Shown in pieces: positions 8,802 to 18,317 of a stretch of DNA of 64,000 nt (positions are counted from its first letter, which is position 1; the number at the start of each line of letters is the position of its first letter). Below the pieces are notes generated by a model. It did no database searches. It was not told the origin of the DNA and was given only the letters and a program-made list of their open reading frames with translations. The translations under genes were made by a program, and so were the position numbers. The stretch lies in assembly GCA_963752855.1 (NCBI GenBank), contig CAVVZX010000041.1, positions 1 through 64,000 of the forward strand, given 5' to 3'. The stretch is from DATJPW01 sp963752855 (GTDB lineage: Bacteria; Desulfobacterota; Desulfomonilia; Desulfomonilales; Desulfomonilaceae).

Positions 8802-9762
8802 TCAGAGGCAGTTCAAACAGTTGCGCGGAGGGACGCCCTTTAACCCGTCGAGCAGATTTTCCGCGGCAAGTTTGGCCATGGCGGTCCTGGTTTCGAGTGT
8901 GGCGCTTCCCATGTGAGGTACCAGAACTACATTCCCCAGATCGGATAAACCCGGTGTCAGCGCCGGTTCGTTTTCGTAAACGTCCAGTCCCGCGCCCGCT
9001 ATTTTCTTTGCCCGGAGCGCTTCTACCAAGGCCTTTTCATCCACCACAGGGCCGCGAGAAGCGTTTATAAGGTAAGCCGTCGATTTCATATAGCTCAGTT
9101 CTCGAGCGCCGATCAGATGCCTGGTCTCGTCCGTTAGCGTGACGTGAAGAGAGACGAAATCAGCCTGCGGAAAGCAGCGTTTTCAAATCCGCATAAGTTG
9201 CGTTCAGCTCTTTTTCTTCCTTTTCATCGATTCTGCGCCTATTGTGATAGAGGATTCGCATATTGAATCCCAACGCTCGACTAGCGACCGCTTTTCCAAT
9301 CTGCCCCAAGCCTATGATCCCGAGTGTTTTCCCGCTCACCTGTGCGCCCAGAAAGAGAAAAGGCGCCCAGTGTTTCCATTCCCCGGCCCTGAGCATGGCC
9401 TCTCCTTCGACGATCCTCCTGGCCACAGCCAGTATGAGTCCAAAGGTCAGGTCAGCGGTCGCATCGGTGAGCACGCCAGGTGTATTGGTTACCCATATGC
9501 CTCTTGCAGTCGCGGCGGCAACGTCAATGTTGTCGTACCCTACGCCGTAGTTGGCTATGATTCTCAAGTTGGGGGCTTTCTCCATCAGCTCGTCGTCGAT
9601 CCGGTCACCGACCATGCATAGCAGGCCATCCTTGTCCGCTATGTTCGCTAGGATCTCTTCGCGGGGCATCGGCCGATCGTTGGTATTGACCACGATTTCG
9701 TGCTCCGCCGTCAACATTGCGATAATTTCTTTGGAAAGATTCCAGGTAACAAGCGCTTTCAT
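8802..9762 (-). CDS. D-isomer-specific 2-hydroxyacid dehydrogenase (one frame break)
   Basis: This family interconverts a 2-keto acid and a D-2-hydroxy acid with NAD(P)H; glyoxylate or hydroxypyruvate reductase is the closest type. Visible motifs are the substrate-loop region ANYGVGYDNID, the Rossmann nucleotide-binding GIIGLGQIGKAVA and, after the break, STAYLINASRGPVVDE with the catalytic Arg context, LDVYENEP and VLVPHMGSATLETR with the catalytic His. The frame changes near 9170, leaving 200 plus about 120 residues, the normal total of about 320. The start at 9762 follows an AGGAGG-like site. Confidence 0.85.
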
Positions 9763-9787
9763 GGATCGAGCCTCCTAGAGTAATTGT

Positions 9788-10438
9788 CTAGCTTGCCAGA
9801 GAGTTCAAGAATCGTTCCTGTTCGGGATGGTTTCCCATCCAGCGCACTTCTCCTGTCTCAATGTCGTAAAACGCTCCTATTACCATGAGTTCTTCGGCCA
9901 ACGCCTTTTGTCTGATCGATTTGCTCGACATAAAAGCCAGTTGGATGGAGTTCCGGACGTTAGTTTTTACAGCCTCAGTTACTTTCTGATCAGTAGTCGA
10001 TCCAGGGCTTGTCGCATCGACCTGCTGAACCGCGGGTAAGATCTTTTCCGAAATGCCGCGTAAATTCCCTTCGAGAAGCCCCGCTTCGCACACAGCCTTA
10101 ACGGCTGCGCATTTTGTGTGTCCCAGAACCAGGAAAAGAGAAACTCCGAGATGGTCCACAGCGTATTCTATGGATCCCAGTTCACTGTTACCAAGCACGT
10201 TCCCCGCGACACGAACTACGGAAATGTCTCCGATGCCGCAATCAAAGATCAATTCCACAGGAACCCTGGAATCAGAGCACGACAAGATGGCTGCAAAAGG
10301 GCGCTGTCCCTGCGTTGCAGTCAGAGTTCTCCTGGCTTGGCCCAAATGCGGATGCTCCACGCCTCCGCTCATATAACGGGAATTACCCTTTTCCAGCATT
10401 CTAAGCGCTTCAGCGGGCGCGATCCTCGGCTTCTCCAT
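9788..10438 (-). CDS. Beta-class carbonic anhydrase
   Basis: It interconverts CO2 and bicarbonate in the cytoplasm. The 216-residue protein shows the beta-class zinc ligands C54 (in LSCSDSRVP, with the D56/R58 dyad), H107 and C110 (GHTKCAA). The start ATG is at 10438. It is transcribed in the same direction as the downstream dehydrogenase but separated by 25 bp, so they may be cotranscribed. Confidence 0.93.
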   Translation of the reverse strand: MEKPRIAPAEALRMLEKGNSRYMSGGVEHPHLGQARRTLTATQGQRPFAAILSCSDSRVPVELIFDCGIGDISVVRVAGNVLGNSELGSIEYAVDHLGVSLFLVLGHTKCAAVKAVCEAGLLEGNLRGISEKILPAVQQVDATSPGSTTDQKVTEAVKTNVRNSIQLAFMSSKSIRQKALAEELMVIGAFYDIETGEVRWMGNHPEQERFLNSLAS

Positions 10439-10755
10439 CTGATCGCCTCACAATTCTTGGGAATCGCTGGCGGCCGCCCTCCAGCTGCCTTGTAAGGAAC
10501 TCTTGTCAGGAAACCACTGTTGGCTTTGCCTATAATAAACTCTGGTCGAACGTTTGGGCTATGCGGTCGGCCAAAGGCAGACAGCATAGCCCAAACGAAT
10601 GATAGGAGTTTTTGGAGAGGGGTCCGGTCCACTGGGCGTGGGGCCAACAATGCGCCATTATGCCCCTTGCTTTTTATTCACTAAGTACGTGCGTAAAAGC
10701 ATTGCTCGCCGTGCGCGCAGCCCCTTTTTGCAAAAAGGGGCTCCCCGGAAACTCT
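10439..10755. other. Intergenic stretch with repeat fragment and terminator
   Basis: I see no gene. It includes a fragment at about 10602-10622 (ATAGGAGTTTTTGG plus GAGGGG) that recurs near 52743, and the palindromic terminator at 10719-10742. Confidence 0.5.
10719..10742. terminator. Palindromic terminator downstream of the PanE-like gene
   Basis: A perfect 24-base palindrome with arms AGCCCCTTTTTG and CAAAAAGGGGCT. It gives a stem with internal T and A runs and can work in both directions. It lies 14 bp after the stop of the PanE-like gene. A sister element occurs at 52765-52800. Confidence 0.6.
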
Positions 10756-11691
10756 TCAAAAGTCCAATTCCCCTCTGGCCCGAAGTTCCATAGGCAACAG
10801 GCTCGCATAGATAAAAGAATTCAGCGGAGCGGGTTGTCCCACTTCCTCGCCAAGACGCACTACAGCTCCGCTTTGGGAGGAAAGCTCCGACGGTCGGCCT
10901 TCCATGATGTCCCTCTGCATAGAGGCCGTGCCTTCCGCGGGCAACCGGTCCACCACACCCATCGTCACTTCTACTGCATTATCTTTCAGAGCTATGTTTC
11001 GTGCCCTTGCCACGGCAAAAATCTCTTCCATTGCATCTTGCAATATTCGACGCGTTTCAGGCACGCTTCTTATTGCCCCGACGGGCGCTCGAGTAATCGA
11101 GGCCACGCCGCTGAAAGAAGCTATAAAGAGGAATTTATCCCAGATTGCCGTTTGTATGTCGGATGGTATCTCGACATTTACCTCAGCCCGCCGGAAAGCC
11201 GCCTCCAATCGCTTGGCCCTTTCGGTAACGCGGTTATCCAGTTCCCCGAAAGCGATTCGCGGCTCCATGCCTGCGTGACGGATGTGGCCCGGCCCGACTT
11301 TTATGGCCACTATGTAGCACAATCCACCAAACACGTGCTCCGCTCCCAATGCTTTAGACAGATGCATCGGGGCCTCGACTCCGTTCTGGAGTGGAACCAC
11401 AAAAGTATCAGGCCCAATCAGCGGCCGAATGGACTCGGCGGCCTCCGGGACCTGCCACGCTTTGACTCCAAGGATGACCGCATCGACATGCCCTAATTGC
11501 GCTGGGTCCGCTACGGCCTGAACCGGCTGGACAAACGAACTACCGTCCGGCGTCTCCATTTTCAGACCAACCTCGCGGAGCGCCTTCAGGTGGGCGCCTC
11601 TGGCTATAAAGATAACTTCTTCTCCCGCTTGGGCCAGCCGCCAACCGAAATAGCCCCCAACTCCGCCTACGCCAAAGATCGCGATTTTCAC
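10756..11691 (-). CDS. panE: Ketopantoate reductase (PanE/ApbA) family protein
   Basis: The family reduces 2-dehydropantoate to pantoate with NADPH in pantothenate synthesis; related enzymes act on other 2-keto acids. The 311-residue protein begins MKIAIFGVGGVGGYFG (Rossmann GxGxxG). It has the conserved VVPLQNGVEA motif and the catalytic Lys in IQTAIWDKFLFIA, with the C-terminal MQRDIMEGRPSE segment that contacts substrate. It is intact. A role in the hydroxyacid metabolism of this region is possible, since no other pan gene is nearby. Confidence 0.85.
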   Translation of the reverse strand: MKIAIFGVGGVGGYFGWRLAQAGEEVIFIARGAHLKALREVGLKMETPDGSSFVQPVQAVADPAQLGHVDAVILGVKAWQVPEAAESIRPLIGPDTFVVPLQNGVEAPMHLSKALGAEHVFGGLCYIVAIKVGPGHIRHAGMEPRIAFGELDNRVTERAKRLEAAFRRAEVNVEIPSDIQTAIWDKFLFIASFSGVASITRAPVGAIRSVPETRRILQDAMEEIFAVARARNIALKDNAVEVTMGVVDRLPAEGTASMQRDIMEGRPSELSSQSGAVVRLGEEVGQPAPLNSFIYASLLPMELRARGELDF

Positions 11692-11799
11692 GAAACCTCC
11701 TTCGAAAGATCCCAGATTCTACGGCGCTTCGATGATTATTATAAGATACTTTCCCGTCCCGGATTATTCCAGTCAAATCAAGTCTCGAATTCTCTTTTA
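11692..11799. other. Short intergenic spacer
   Basis: This spacer separates the PanE-like gene from the upstream EamA gene. I see no gene or clear regulatory element in it. Confidence 0.4.
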
Positions 11800-12796
11800 T
11801 CACGAGCGACGGGAGAGAGAGATCAAATTCCCACGCGGTTGAGTCGAGGCCGATCCTACGGATATCAGTGTCAGACAAGGGGGCTGATTGCGGGGAGCCG
11901 GTCTGTTCACCAGGTAAAGACCGGCTGCCACAAGTCCAAGACCCAAATAGAGCCTCAATGGAATAATTTCGTGTAATAACAGACCGCTTAGCGCCACCCC
12001 GAACAACGGCGCCATGAAAGTGAATGCGGCTAGCCTGGTAACAGGGAAATGATGGATCAGCCAAAACCACAATAGATAGCTCAAAACAGCTACCACAACG
12101 ACCTGATACGCAAAAGCGCTGAAAACCAAAATCCCCGGATTTAATGACTTATCACTCTCCAGCAGCAAGGCGCCGATTGCCAGAACAGGAATGGAAAAAA
12201 ATAGTTGCGCGGAAAGAGTTTCAAAATGCGTGATCGGCCGATTCCATATGAATCTCTTGAGGTAAACCATATTTGCCGCCCAGAAGATCGCTGAGACAAG
12301 CGTCATCAAATCACCGAGCCAGTACAGAGGCCCCAAAGTGGAAGATCTTGCGCCAAACGCCGAAATTAAACCAGCGAACGCGACGAATAGCCCTGCAATT
12401 TTCGTCCATGTCAATCGTTCGTTCGGCAATACGAAATGCGCTGCAATCGCTACCCAAAAAGGGTGGGTGTAGATGAATATTACGGACCTGGAGACGTCGG
12501 TGAAAACAAGCCCCCAATAAAGGAACAGAAACGACATGCCGAAAAGAGAAACCTATGGTCGCGCCGTGCGCAAGGTAATCCCGTTTAATAAAGAACCGCC
12601 TGCCGCTGCATCGGGCGTAAATCCAAAGCAGGCCCGAAGCCAACACAGACCTCATGGCCGCTCCCAGAATAGGGGGGATACCTTGATTGCTGACCTTGAT
12701 GCTGACCAGATTGCCTCCCCAGAGCAAACAGAGGAGCGCCATAAGCGACACCGCTGTCAGGGGGAGATGTTCCTGTGACCTGTCGTTGGTTTCCAT
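11800..12796 (-). CDS. EamA/DMT-family transporter, copy 1 (one frame break)
   Basis: This is a ten-helix drug/metabolite-type exporter with two EamA repeats. The first part starts at 12796 (LTAVSLMALLCLLWGGNLVS, IPPILGAAMRSVLASGLLW). The frame then changes near 12540, and the rest follows (TDVSRSVIFIYTHPFWVAI, LLWFWLIHHFPVTRLAAFTF, LGLGLVAAGLYLVNRP). It is clearly paralogous to the gene at 29278-30207, sharing motifs such as LLWFWLIH-YPV and YLVNRP. The substrate is unknown. Confidence 0.85.
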
Positions 12797-12981
12797 AGAT
12801 TGGGAATTCCTGACTATATAGTCCTTGAGATGACGGTCGTGGTACCAGAAGGAGAGGGGCGGGTCAAATCAAAATGCCCACAAATTAGCAATCATTCTGT
12901 TGTCCGAAGAAAAGCAGTCAACCACAAGATGCCATTGCAGCGAAGCGAAGCAATCCCCTTGCTTAGGAGATTGCTGGCCGC

Positions 12982-13034
12982 CATGGCATCTTGCCCGTCA
13001 TTTCTGAATAGACAGGCTGGAAGCCTGTCCCACC
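12982..13034. repeat. Dispersed stem-loop repeat (copy of the 8545 family)
   Basis: This intergenic repeat contains GACAGGCTGGAAGCCTGTC, a perfect hairpin, and the arm ATCTTGCCCGTCA. It is the same family as 8545-8602 in inverse orientation. Just upstream, AGCGAAGCGAAGCAATC with the later CTCGCAATGAC forms a second, common type of proteobacterial repeat. I see no gene between 12797 and 13090. Confidence 0.6.
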
Positions 13035-13090
13035 GTTCACTCCTCGCAATGACAAACGCGGCCTTAGCTTTCAGTGTCCATCTATGTGCG

Positions 13091-14392
13091 CTACTTCATA
13101 AGCAGATTCGGGAGCCACAAAGAAATCTCGGGGAAAAGCAAGAATATAACGAGACAAACGGACATTCCCGCCAAGTACGGATAAATGCCCTTGTACACAT
13201 TGCCTATGGGTTCACCTGTTACCCCCGAGACCACGAAAGCGCTTATGGCCATAGGCGGGATGATGATTCCTATCATCGTTACGACGCATACGATGATCCC
13301 GAACCATACAGGGTCGTAACCAAGTTTGAGCGCAATGGGTAGGAAGATTGGAGTAGCCAATATCAAAAAAGCCAAATCTTCGATAAAAGATCCGCCAATC
13401 AGATATACGGCAATAATGATCAGCATTATAATGAGGCGATGCACGTGGAGGCTTATCAACCATTCCGCGACAATGTACGGGGTCCTGGTCACGACGAAAA
13501 AATGCCCCAAAATGGTCGCCCCGGCTACCATCATGAGAACCATGCACGCTATACGCAACGTGTCCACGGCAGCCTTGAAAAACTTCTTTCGATCCATGTC
13601 TTTCTTAGCCAAGGTCAATAACAATACGGCAAATGTGCCCACACTCCCTGCCTCGGTCGGTGTAAAGAAACCCTGCATCAAACCGCCTACCACGACCAGA
13701 AATACCAGCATCACCAACAGAACCGGCGGAAGCGACGCGAATCTTTCCCTCCAGGTCGATTTTTCTCCTTTTGGGCTTAACGACGGGTTGATCAGACTCC
13801 ACACCAACAGGGTCACAACGAAAGACAAGGCGACCAACAGGCCGGGAATTAAACCGGCCAAGAAAAGTCTTCCTATGGAGGTCTCTGTTATTATTCCATA
13901 TATGATCAATACCACGCTGGGCGGAATTAATACTCCCAATGTGCCAACCGAGGCGACGGTTCCGCAGGAAAGCTTTCTGTCATAACCATACCTATCCATT
14001 TCTGGGACAGCGACAGTGGCGAAGGTCGCTGCAGTGGCCGGAGTGGAGCCGCAAATAGCCTTGAATGCGGTGGCCGCTACCACGGTTCCTATCGCCAGTC
14101 CTCCGGGGACATGCCCAACAAATTTGTATGCGCTGTCATAGAGACCCCGCGCAACGCCGCCGCTTGCGCCCAATTGGCCCATAAGTACGAACATGGGCAC
14201 TACAGTGAAGCCATAAGACGAGATTACGCTGGCTATGTCCTTCGCGACCAATATCATTGCGCTGTCCACGCTCACGATAGCAGCAAACCCTATAAAGCCG
14301 GCAAGCCCCATGGCGAAACCGATTTCAAGTCCCACAAGAAAAAGCAGGAATAAAAGAACAATTACGAGAAAGCCTATGAATTCCACGCTCAT
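13091..14392 (-). CDS. dctM: TRAP transporter large permease
   Basis: This is the large membrane subunit of a tripartite TRAP transporter, which uses an ion gradient to import organic acids delivered by a periplasmic binding protein. The 433-residue protein has about 12-14 helices and typical DctM segments (MLVAKDIAS-like N-terminus, FKAICGSTPATAATFATVAVPEM, GTLGVLIPPSVVLIIYG, GGLMQGFFTPTEAGSVG, VTMIGIIIPPMAISAFV). It is intact. Its start overlaps the end of dctQ (ATGA). Confidence 0.95.
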   Translation of the reverse strand: MSVEFIGFLVIVLLFLLFLVGLEIGFAMGLAGFIGFAAIVSVDSAMILVAKDIASVISSYGFTVVPMFVLMGQLGASGGVARGLYDSAYKFVGHVPGGLAIGTVVAATAFKAICGSTPATAATFATVAVPEMDRYGYDRKLSCGTVASVGTLGVLIPPSVVLIIYGIITETSIGRLFLAGLIPGLLVALSFVVTLLVWSLINPSLSPKGEKSTWRERFASLPPVLLVMLVFLVVVGGLMQGFFTPTEAGSVGTFAVLLLTLAKKDMDRKKFFKAAVDTLRIACMVLMMVAGATILGHFFVVTRTPYIVAEWLISLHVHRLIIMLIIIAVYLIGGSFIEDLAFLILATPIFLPIALKLGYDPVWFGIIVCVVTMIGIIIPPMAISAFVVSGVTGEPIGNVYKGIYPYLAGMSVCLVIFLLFPEISLWLPNLLMK

Positions 14393-14894
14393 TGTTTCGA
14401 TCCTTGTTTAGAGGGCGTGAGCTCAGCAACCAGCATCAGGCATTCAACGAAACAGCAAAAAGCAACCACATAAAAAACAGGGGACAAAGGCAATTTCAGG
14501 GTCAGAGTGACCTCGCCCGCCTTGCTGTAGCTTGGCCCAATACGCACAAATTCCAACCCGCAATAATGAAAAACACGATAGCGAGTACTCTTGTGAGGAC
14601 ATGCAGCGCGGTCCGGGCATGCCCGGAAAGACTTTCTGTGAGGAAATCCATGATGACATGCCCTTTCGCCATTGTCGTATACGGGATGGAGAAACCTATA
14701 ATAATGGATCCAAGAATACCCACGAGTTCATAGGTTCCGGGAATCGGTCGGCCAAATCCCCTCAGAACTACATCAGCCAGTGTGAGGAACATCATCGCTA
14801 TAAGAGCGGCCACTGCCACACCACACATTACTCGAGAGGCGAGCTCCATTGCTCTGGTAAATGATTTCATTATGCCTCTTACTGAGAAAACCAT
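14389..14894 (-). CDS. dctQ: TRAP transporter small permease (one frame break)
   Basis: This is the four-helix subunit that pairs with DctM. Helices and the typical RPIPGTYELVGILGSIIIGF segment are visible from about 14894. The frame changes near 14527: the remaining AGEVTLTLKLPLSPVFYVVA and VECLMLVAELTPSKQ segments read on to a TGA at 14389-14391 that overlaps the dctM start. A start at the internal Met (MKSFTRAMELA, 14870) is also possible. Confidence 0.88.
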
Positions 14895-14907
14895 TTTTGG
14901 CGCTAAA

Positions 14908-15042
14908 CTGGTTGCAAAACCTCAATTAAGCGAGAGACGTGCCATTGTTTGTAGGGGCGCGTTCGATGAAGCGCCCGAAATCAGGGCGCTTCTCGAAGCG
15001 CCCCTACCAGTGGACATTCCAATATGGAGGTTTTGCAACCAG
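14908..15042. repeat. MITE-like element between dctP and dctQ
   Basis: A 135-bp element is bounded by a perfect 16-bp inverted repeat (CTGGTTGCAAAACCTC at 14908-14923 and its complement at 15027-15042). Inside is a second inverted structure at 14951-15007 with GTAGGGGCGC and GCGCCCCTAC-type arms, related to 48480-48535. The element lies within the TRAP operon and could form an attenuating structure between the abundant binding protein and the permeases. A sigma54-like TGGCAC-N5-TCGC also falls inside (14930-14944, minus strand), probably by chance. Confidence 0.65.
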
Positions 15043-15063
15043 GTGTCGGTTCTTAGCGAATCA

Positions 15064-16086
15064 TCATTTCTGGTGCGTCTTCAAGTATTCGATGCAGAAA
15101 TCCAAAGCCTCCTGACCGGGCAAACCCTTGGCTTTCATGCTTTCAACATACTTGGCCAGCACGGGTTGGAGGAGCTTGGTCCAGCGCGCGTCTTCCTCGC
15201 CGGAGAGCTGGATTACTTTTTTGCCCTTATCCAGGAACAGCTTTCGGGCCTCGTCTTCCAGTTGGTCCCATTGCTTACCCTCTTTTTCGATCCATTCCTG
15301 ATTGATCTGCTCGATTATCTTCTGATCTTCGGGAGCGATGGATTGCCATTTATCTTTATTCATAACTACGTAGGAAACATTGACGTACGCCGAGCTGAAC
15401 AGCGTGCCGTCGTTGACGACGTCTATCAGCCTCCATCCTACCAGCGGCTCAAAAGGACCTACTATTCCATCAGCCACGCCCTTCTGGAGCGCATCATAGG
15501 CGTCCGACATGGGCATAGCCACTGAGACCCCACCTAGAGCCTTCACGACCTCAGCGCTGGTTCCGGTTGACCTGATTTTGAGGCCTTTCAGGTCTTCCAA
15601 TTTTTCAACCGGCTTCTTGGCGAAAAGACGGTGAGGCGGCGAAGTGTGGAGATACATTACCTTTGTGCCGTCGAATTCCTTGGGCTTAAATTTTTCGAGG
15701 TATGCGTTCGCCAATTTCGTTGCATAGTATGAGGTTTTGTATCCCAGGGGGAGGTCAATTACTTCGGTGAGAGGGAATCGTCCTGCAGTATATCCGGGAA
15801 AACTCATTCCTATGTCCACAATGCCTCTCATTACGTCATCATAAGTCTCAGAGGGGCGTGAAAGAGACGCCGCCGGAAAGTACTGCACCTTCACCCGACC
15901 GTTGGTTCTCTTCTCTACCTCTTTGCACCACTCGTCCGAAATGACGCTAACTTTGCTTGCGGGCGGGAACAGGTTCGCATACCTGAGGGTAATGACTTTA
16001 TCGGCTCCATAGCTTGTCAGAGCGCCGAAAACAAATACCATAACTGCGCAGATCACTATGCCCACGCCAAAACATCGACCTTTCAT
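15064..16086 (-). CDS. dctP: TRAP transporter periplasmic substrate-binding protein
   Basis: This is the periplasmic receptor of the TRAP system. I chose ATG at 16086 because GAGGAGGTCC precedes it and a signal peptide follows (VGIVICAVMVFVFGALTSYGA). Family segments include VITLRYANLFPPASK, NGRVKVQYFPAASL, a DctP-type MSFPGYTAGRFPL and LKGLKIRSTGTSAEVVKALGG; the Arg in KIRSTG is the usual carboxylate ligand. Length is about 340 residues and the gene is intact. The substrate is probably a carboxylate. Confidence 0.93.
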   Translation of the reverse strand: MKGRCFGVGIVICAVMVFVFGALTSYGADKVITLRYANLFPPASKVSVISDEWCKEVEKRTNGRVKVQYFPAASLSRPSETYDDVMRGIVDIGMSFPGYTAGRFPLTEVIDLPLGYKTSYYATKLANAYLEKFKPKEFDGTKVMYLHTSPPHRLFAKKPVEKLEDLKGLKIRSTGTSAEVVKALGGVSVAMPMSDAYDALQKGVADGIVGPFEPLVGWRLIDVVNDGTLFSSAYVNVSYVVMNKDKWQSIAPEDQKIIEQINQEWIEKEGKQWDQLEDEARKLFLDKGKKVIQLSGEEDARWTKLLQPVLAKYVESMKAKGLPGQEALDFCIEYLKTHQK

Positions 16087-16175
16087 AGCCGGACCTCCTC
16101 GTATGTGATTGTTCAAGGTCAACCTTATGCTCGTCACCCTGTCGCCAATAGTTTCAGGCTGTATATGTCTGTCAC

Positions 16176-16974
16176 TCAGAAGTTCACGTGCTGACCGCAA
16201 CTGACCGGGATGGTCTGACCTGTCACAGCGCTAGATTCCTCTGAGGCGAGAAAGAGGGCTACAGCAGCACATTCCTCTTCCGTAGCTAATCTCTTAAGGG
16301 AATTGTTAGCAGCCAAGCTTGTCATCATCTCATCAAAGGTCTTGCCGGTAACCGCAAGCCGCTTTCTCGATAACACTAACAATGTGTTCTCCCATAACAG
16401 GACCGGGGCTAAGGGCATTCACGCGGATACCGTAATCCCCCATCTCAACGGAAAGTGTTTCAGTAAGACCAATGAGGCCCATTTTTGCGCAGCAATAGGC
16501 CGCCCTGAAGGGATATCCGGATCTTCCGTCAGCCGACCTTCCTGCTTCGGAAACAACGTTGATGATGTTTCCGGTCTTCCGCTCGATCATATTCTTGAGT
16601 ACTTCCCGGGCACAGATCATGCTTCCGGTCAGGTCGATCGCCAAGGTTTCGTTCCACTGGGCCAGATCCATGTCAACCACCCTAGAGGTAGGCCCTGAGA
16701 CGGCACTGTTATTTACCAGTATATCCACTTGGCCGAATTGTCTGATTGTTTCTGCAACAAGACGTTTAATTTGGGTCTCATCCGAAACATCTGTCTGCAC
16801 GTAGATCGCCTTTCCACCCTTACTAATTATCTCGTGGCACGTTTTCTCCAGCTCGGGCACGCTCCGTGCTGCGATAACCACGGCCGCGCCTTCCCGGCCA
16901 AAAGCAAGAGCAATGGCTTTGCCAAGACCTTTGCCACCGCCCGTGATAATCGCCACCTTGCCTTCTAAACGCAT
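16176..16974 (-). CDS. Short-chain dehydrogenase/reductase (one frame break)
   Basis: This is an NAD(P)-dependent alcohol or hydroxyacid dehydrogenase. The start at 16974 has a strong AAAAGGAGG site. Motifs are TGGGKGLGKAIA (TGxxxGxG cofactor site), NNSAVSG (NNAG equivalent), a Ser-containing VVSEAG region, the catalytic AYCCAKMGL (YxxxK) and NALSPGPV. The frame changes near 16370 and the C-terminal LKRLATEEECAAVALFLAS-EESSAVTGQTI ends at 16176. Total is about 265 residues. It lies between the TRAP genes and the regulator and probably oxidises the imported hydroxyacid or its product. Confidence 0.88.
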
Positions 16975-17089
16975 ATTTTCCTCCTTTTGCGATCCCAGCC
17001 GGTATGCGGCCCGCAGCCCGCATTCAAAACCTAAGAGAATCTTCAAACCCGCCACATGCACAAGAGAAGAAGCCGTACGGCGCTCACCA

Positions 17090-17476
17090 TTAGAACATTC
17101 CGTTTGGGTTCGCAGAAGTCTGCGGAACCTCCTGTATCACGTCCCAGTGCTCATCAATCTTTCCGTTCTCCAGCCTGAATATCTCAACGATAGCCCGATG
17201 CGTGTCCGGCGGCCGAACCGAGTGCACATGAAGAATGACATAATCACCGTCCGCAAAAATCTTTACGATTTCGCTCTTTGCGCCAGGAGAATTGGTTTTG
17301 AGCCAACTGATAAATTTTCCGAGACCCTCGGGATAATCTTCCACTAATGGATTATGCTGCTTGTAACGCGGCCCCATGTACTTCCGGGCAGACTGAAAGT
17401 CCTTCTTGTTAATGATAAGATCGTAGAATTCGGCAACATTCTTCTTGTTGGTTTCCATCTGTTCCTGAGTCGCCAT
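17090..17476 (-). CDS. SnoaL/NTF2-like protein
   Basis: This is a 128-residue cone-shaped NTF2-fold protein. The ATG at 17476 follows GGAGGAAT. Family features are NVAEFYDLIINKKDFQSARKYM, YKQHNPLVEDYPEGLGKF and the final KIDEHWDVIQEVP, as in the SnoaL-like ester-cyclase/isomerase group. Many such proteins are isomerases or lack a known reaction. It lies 77 bp after the XRE regulator. Confidence 0.82.
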   Translation of the reverse strand: MATQEQMETNKKNVAEFYDLIINKKDFQSARKYMGPRYKQHNPLVEDYPEGLGKFISWLKTNSPGAKSEIVKIFADGDYVILHVHSVRPPDTHRAIVEIFRLENGKIDEHWDVIQEVPQTSANPNGMF

Positions 17477-17553
17477 ATCATTCCTCCGTGTCAAAAGATG
17501 AGCTGGAGCGCCGTTCCCGAGCCTCCTCACAGCCCATAGCATCGAGTTCTGTA

Positions 17554-18132
17554 TTAAGAAACGCCGTGTCCACTCCTTTTACGGGAAAACATCACTGCCA
17601 AGAGTCTCGCATGCTCGCGACCGATACTTCTCCCTGTGTGAGGCGCTCCGGAATCGAAATATACGCAGTCACCCTCGTGCATGATGTATTTCTTGCCATC
17701 GTACGTGAATTCGTGGGTACCCTCCAAGACATATAGCAATTCCTCGCCCTCATGTTGGAATATGGCTTCTTCTTCGAACGCCGGCTCGATGATGTAGGGT
17801 TCCATGCTCTTTCCGGGCTTGTTGTGCGCAAGAGTTTCATATTTGTACCCGTACAAGGAGCCCCGTGTAACGATGACCTTTCTTTCGTTCTTGCGCACGA
17901 GCGCAATCCGGGTGTCAGGCGGTTCAGACTGCCCGTTAAACAGAGAAACGGTCTCCACCCCGAGGGCGGTGGCAATCCGGTTGAGGGTGGAAAACGGGGG
18001 GAGCTTGCCGGAACGCTCCACTTTCGACAGATATCCTTTGCTCAGACCGGTGAGGCGGGACAGATCGTCCAGGGTCATGTTTCGCGTGAGCCGGAGGGCC
18101 TTGATATTTTGGCAGATGGTTCTTTCGTCCAT
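17554..18132 (-). CDS. XRE-family transcriptional regulator with C-terminal cupin
   Basis: The 192-residue protein has an N-terminal XRE helix-turn-helix (about residues 8-62, LDDLSRLTGLSKGYLSKVERSG) and a C-terminal cupin (about 110-185, with EEAIFQHEGEELLYVLEG and DSGAPHTGRS), a ligand-sensing layout. A TTGACA promoter with a perfect inverted repeat lies immediately upstream, and the same element precedes the liv operon, so autoregulation and control of liv are likely. No ribosome site is visible before the ATG, and the predicted transcript start falls at or next to it. Confidence 0.92.
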   Translation of the reverse strand: MDERTICQNIKALRLTRNMTLDDLSRLTGLSKGYLSKVERSGKLPPFSTLNRIATALGVETVSLFNGQSEPPDTRIALVRKNERKVIVTRGSLYGYKYETLAHNKPGKSMEPYIIEPAFEEEAIFQHEGEELLYVLEGTHEFTYDGKKYIMHEGDCVYFDSGAPHTGRSIGREHARLLAVMFSRKRSGHGVS

Positions 18133-18138
18133 GTCGGG

Positions 18139-18167
18139 ATTGTTGCCTTATAGGCAACAGGTGTCAA
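18139..18167 (-). promoter_or_regulatory. Promoter and operator of the XRE-cupin gene
   Basis: The -35 is TTGACA (18162-18167), followed by a 17-bp spacer and the -10 AACAAT (18139-18144). The inverted repeat TGTTGCC-TTATA-GGCAACA (18141-18159) fills the spacer, so a bound repressor would block polymerase. A 20-bp block beginning GCCAAAAAGG (18177-18196) is also shared with the liv promoter. Confidence 0.75.
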
Positions 18168-18317
18168 GAATAATTTGCCAAAAAGGAAACTATTCGTTCG
18201 TCCGCAGGGATGGTTTGTTCGGAGCCGGCGCTAGGCGAACTTGCCATTCCACTGGGACCTACAACTCCTCCAAATCCAGGATCTCCTGGTTTCTGTCAAG
18301 AAACTACTCGCCCGCGT

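Noticed and set aside
14930..14944. Sigma54-like TGGCAC-N5-TCGC upstream of dctQ
   Set aside because: It lies within the MITE-like repeat, has a mismatch in the -12 element and no activator sites nearby.
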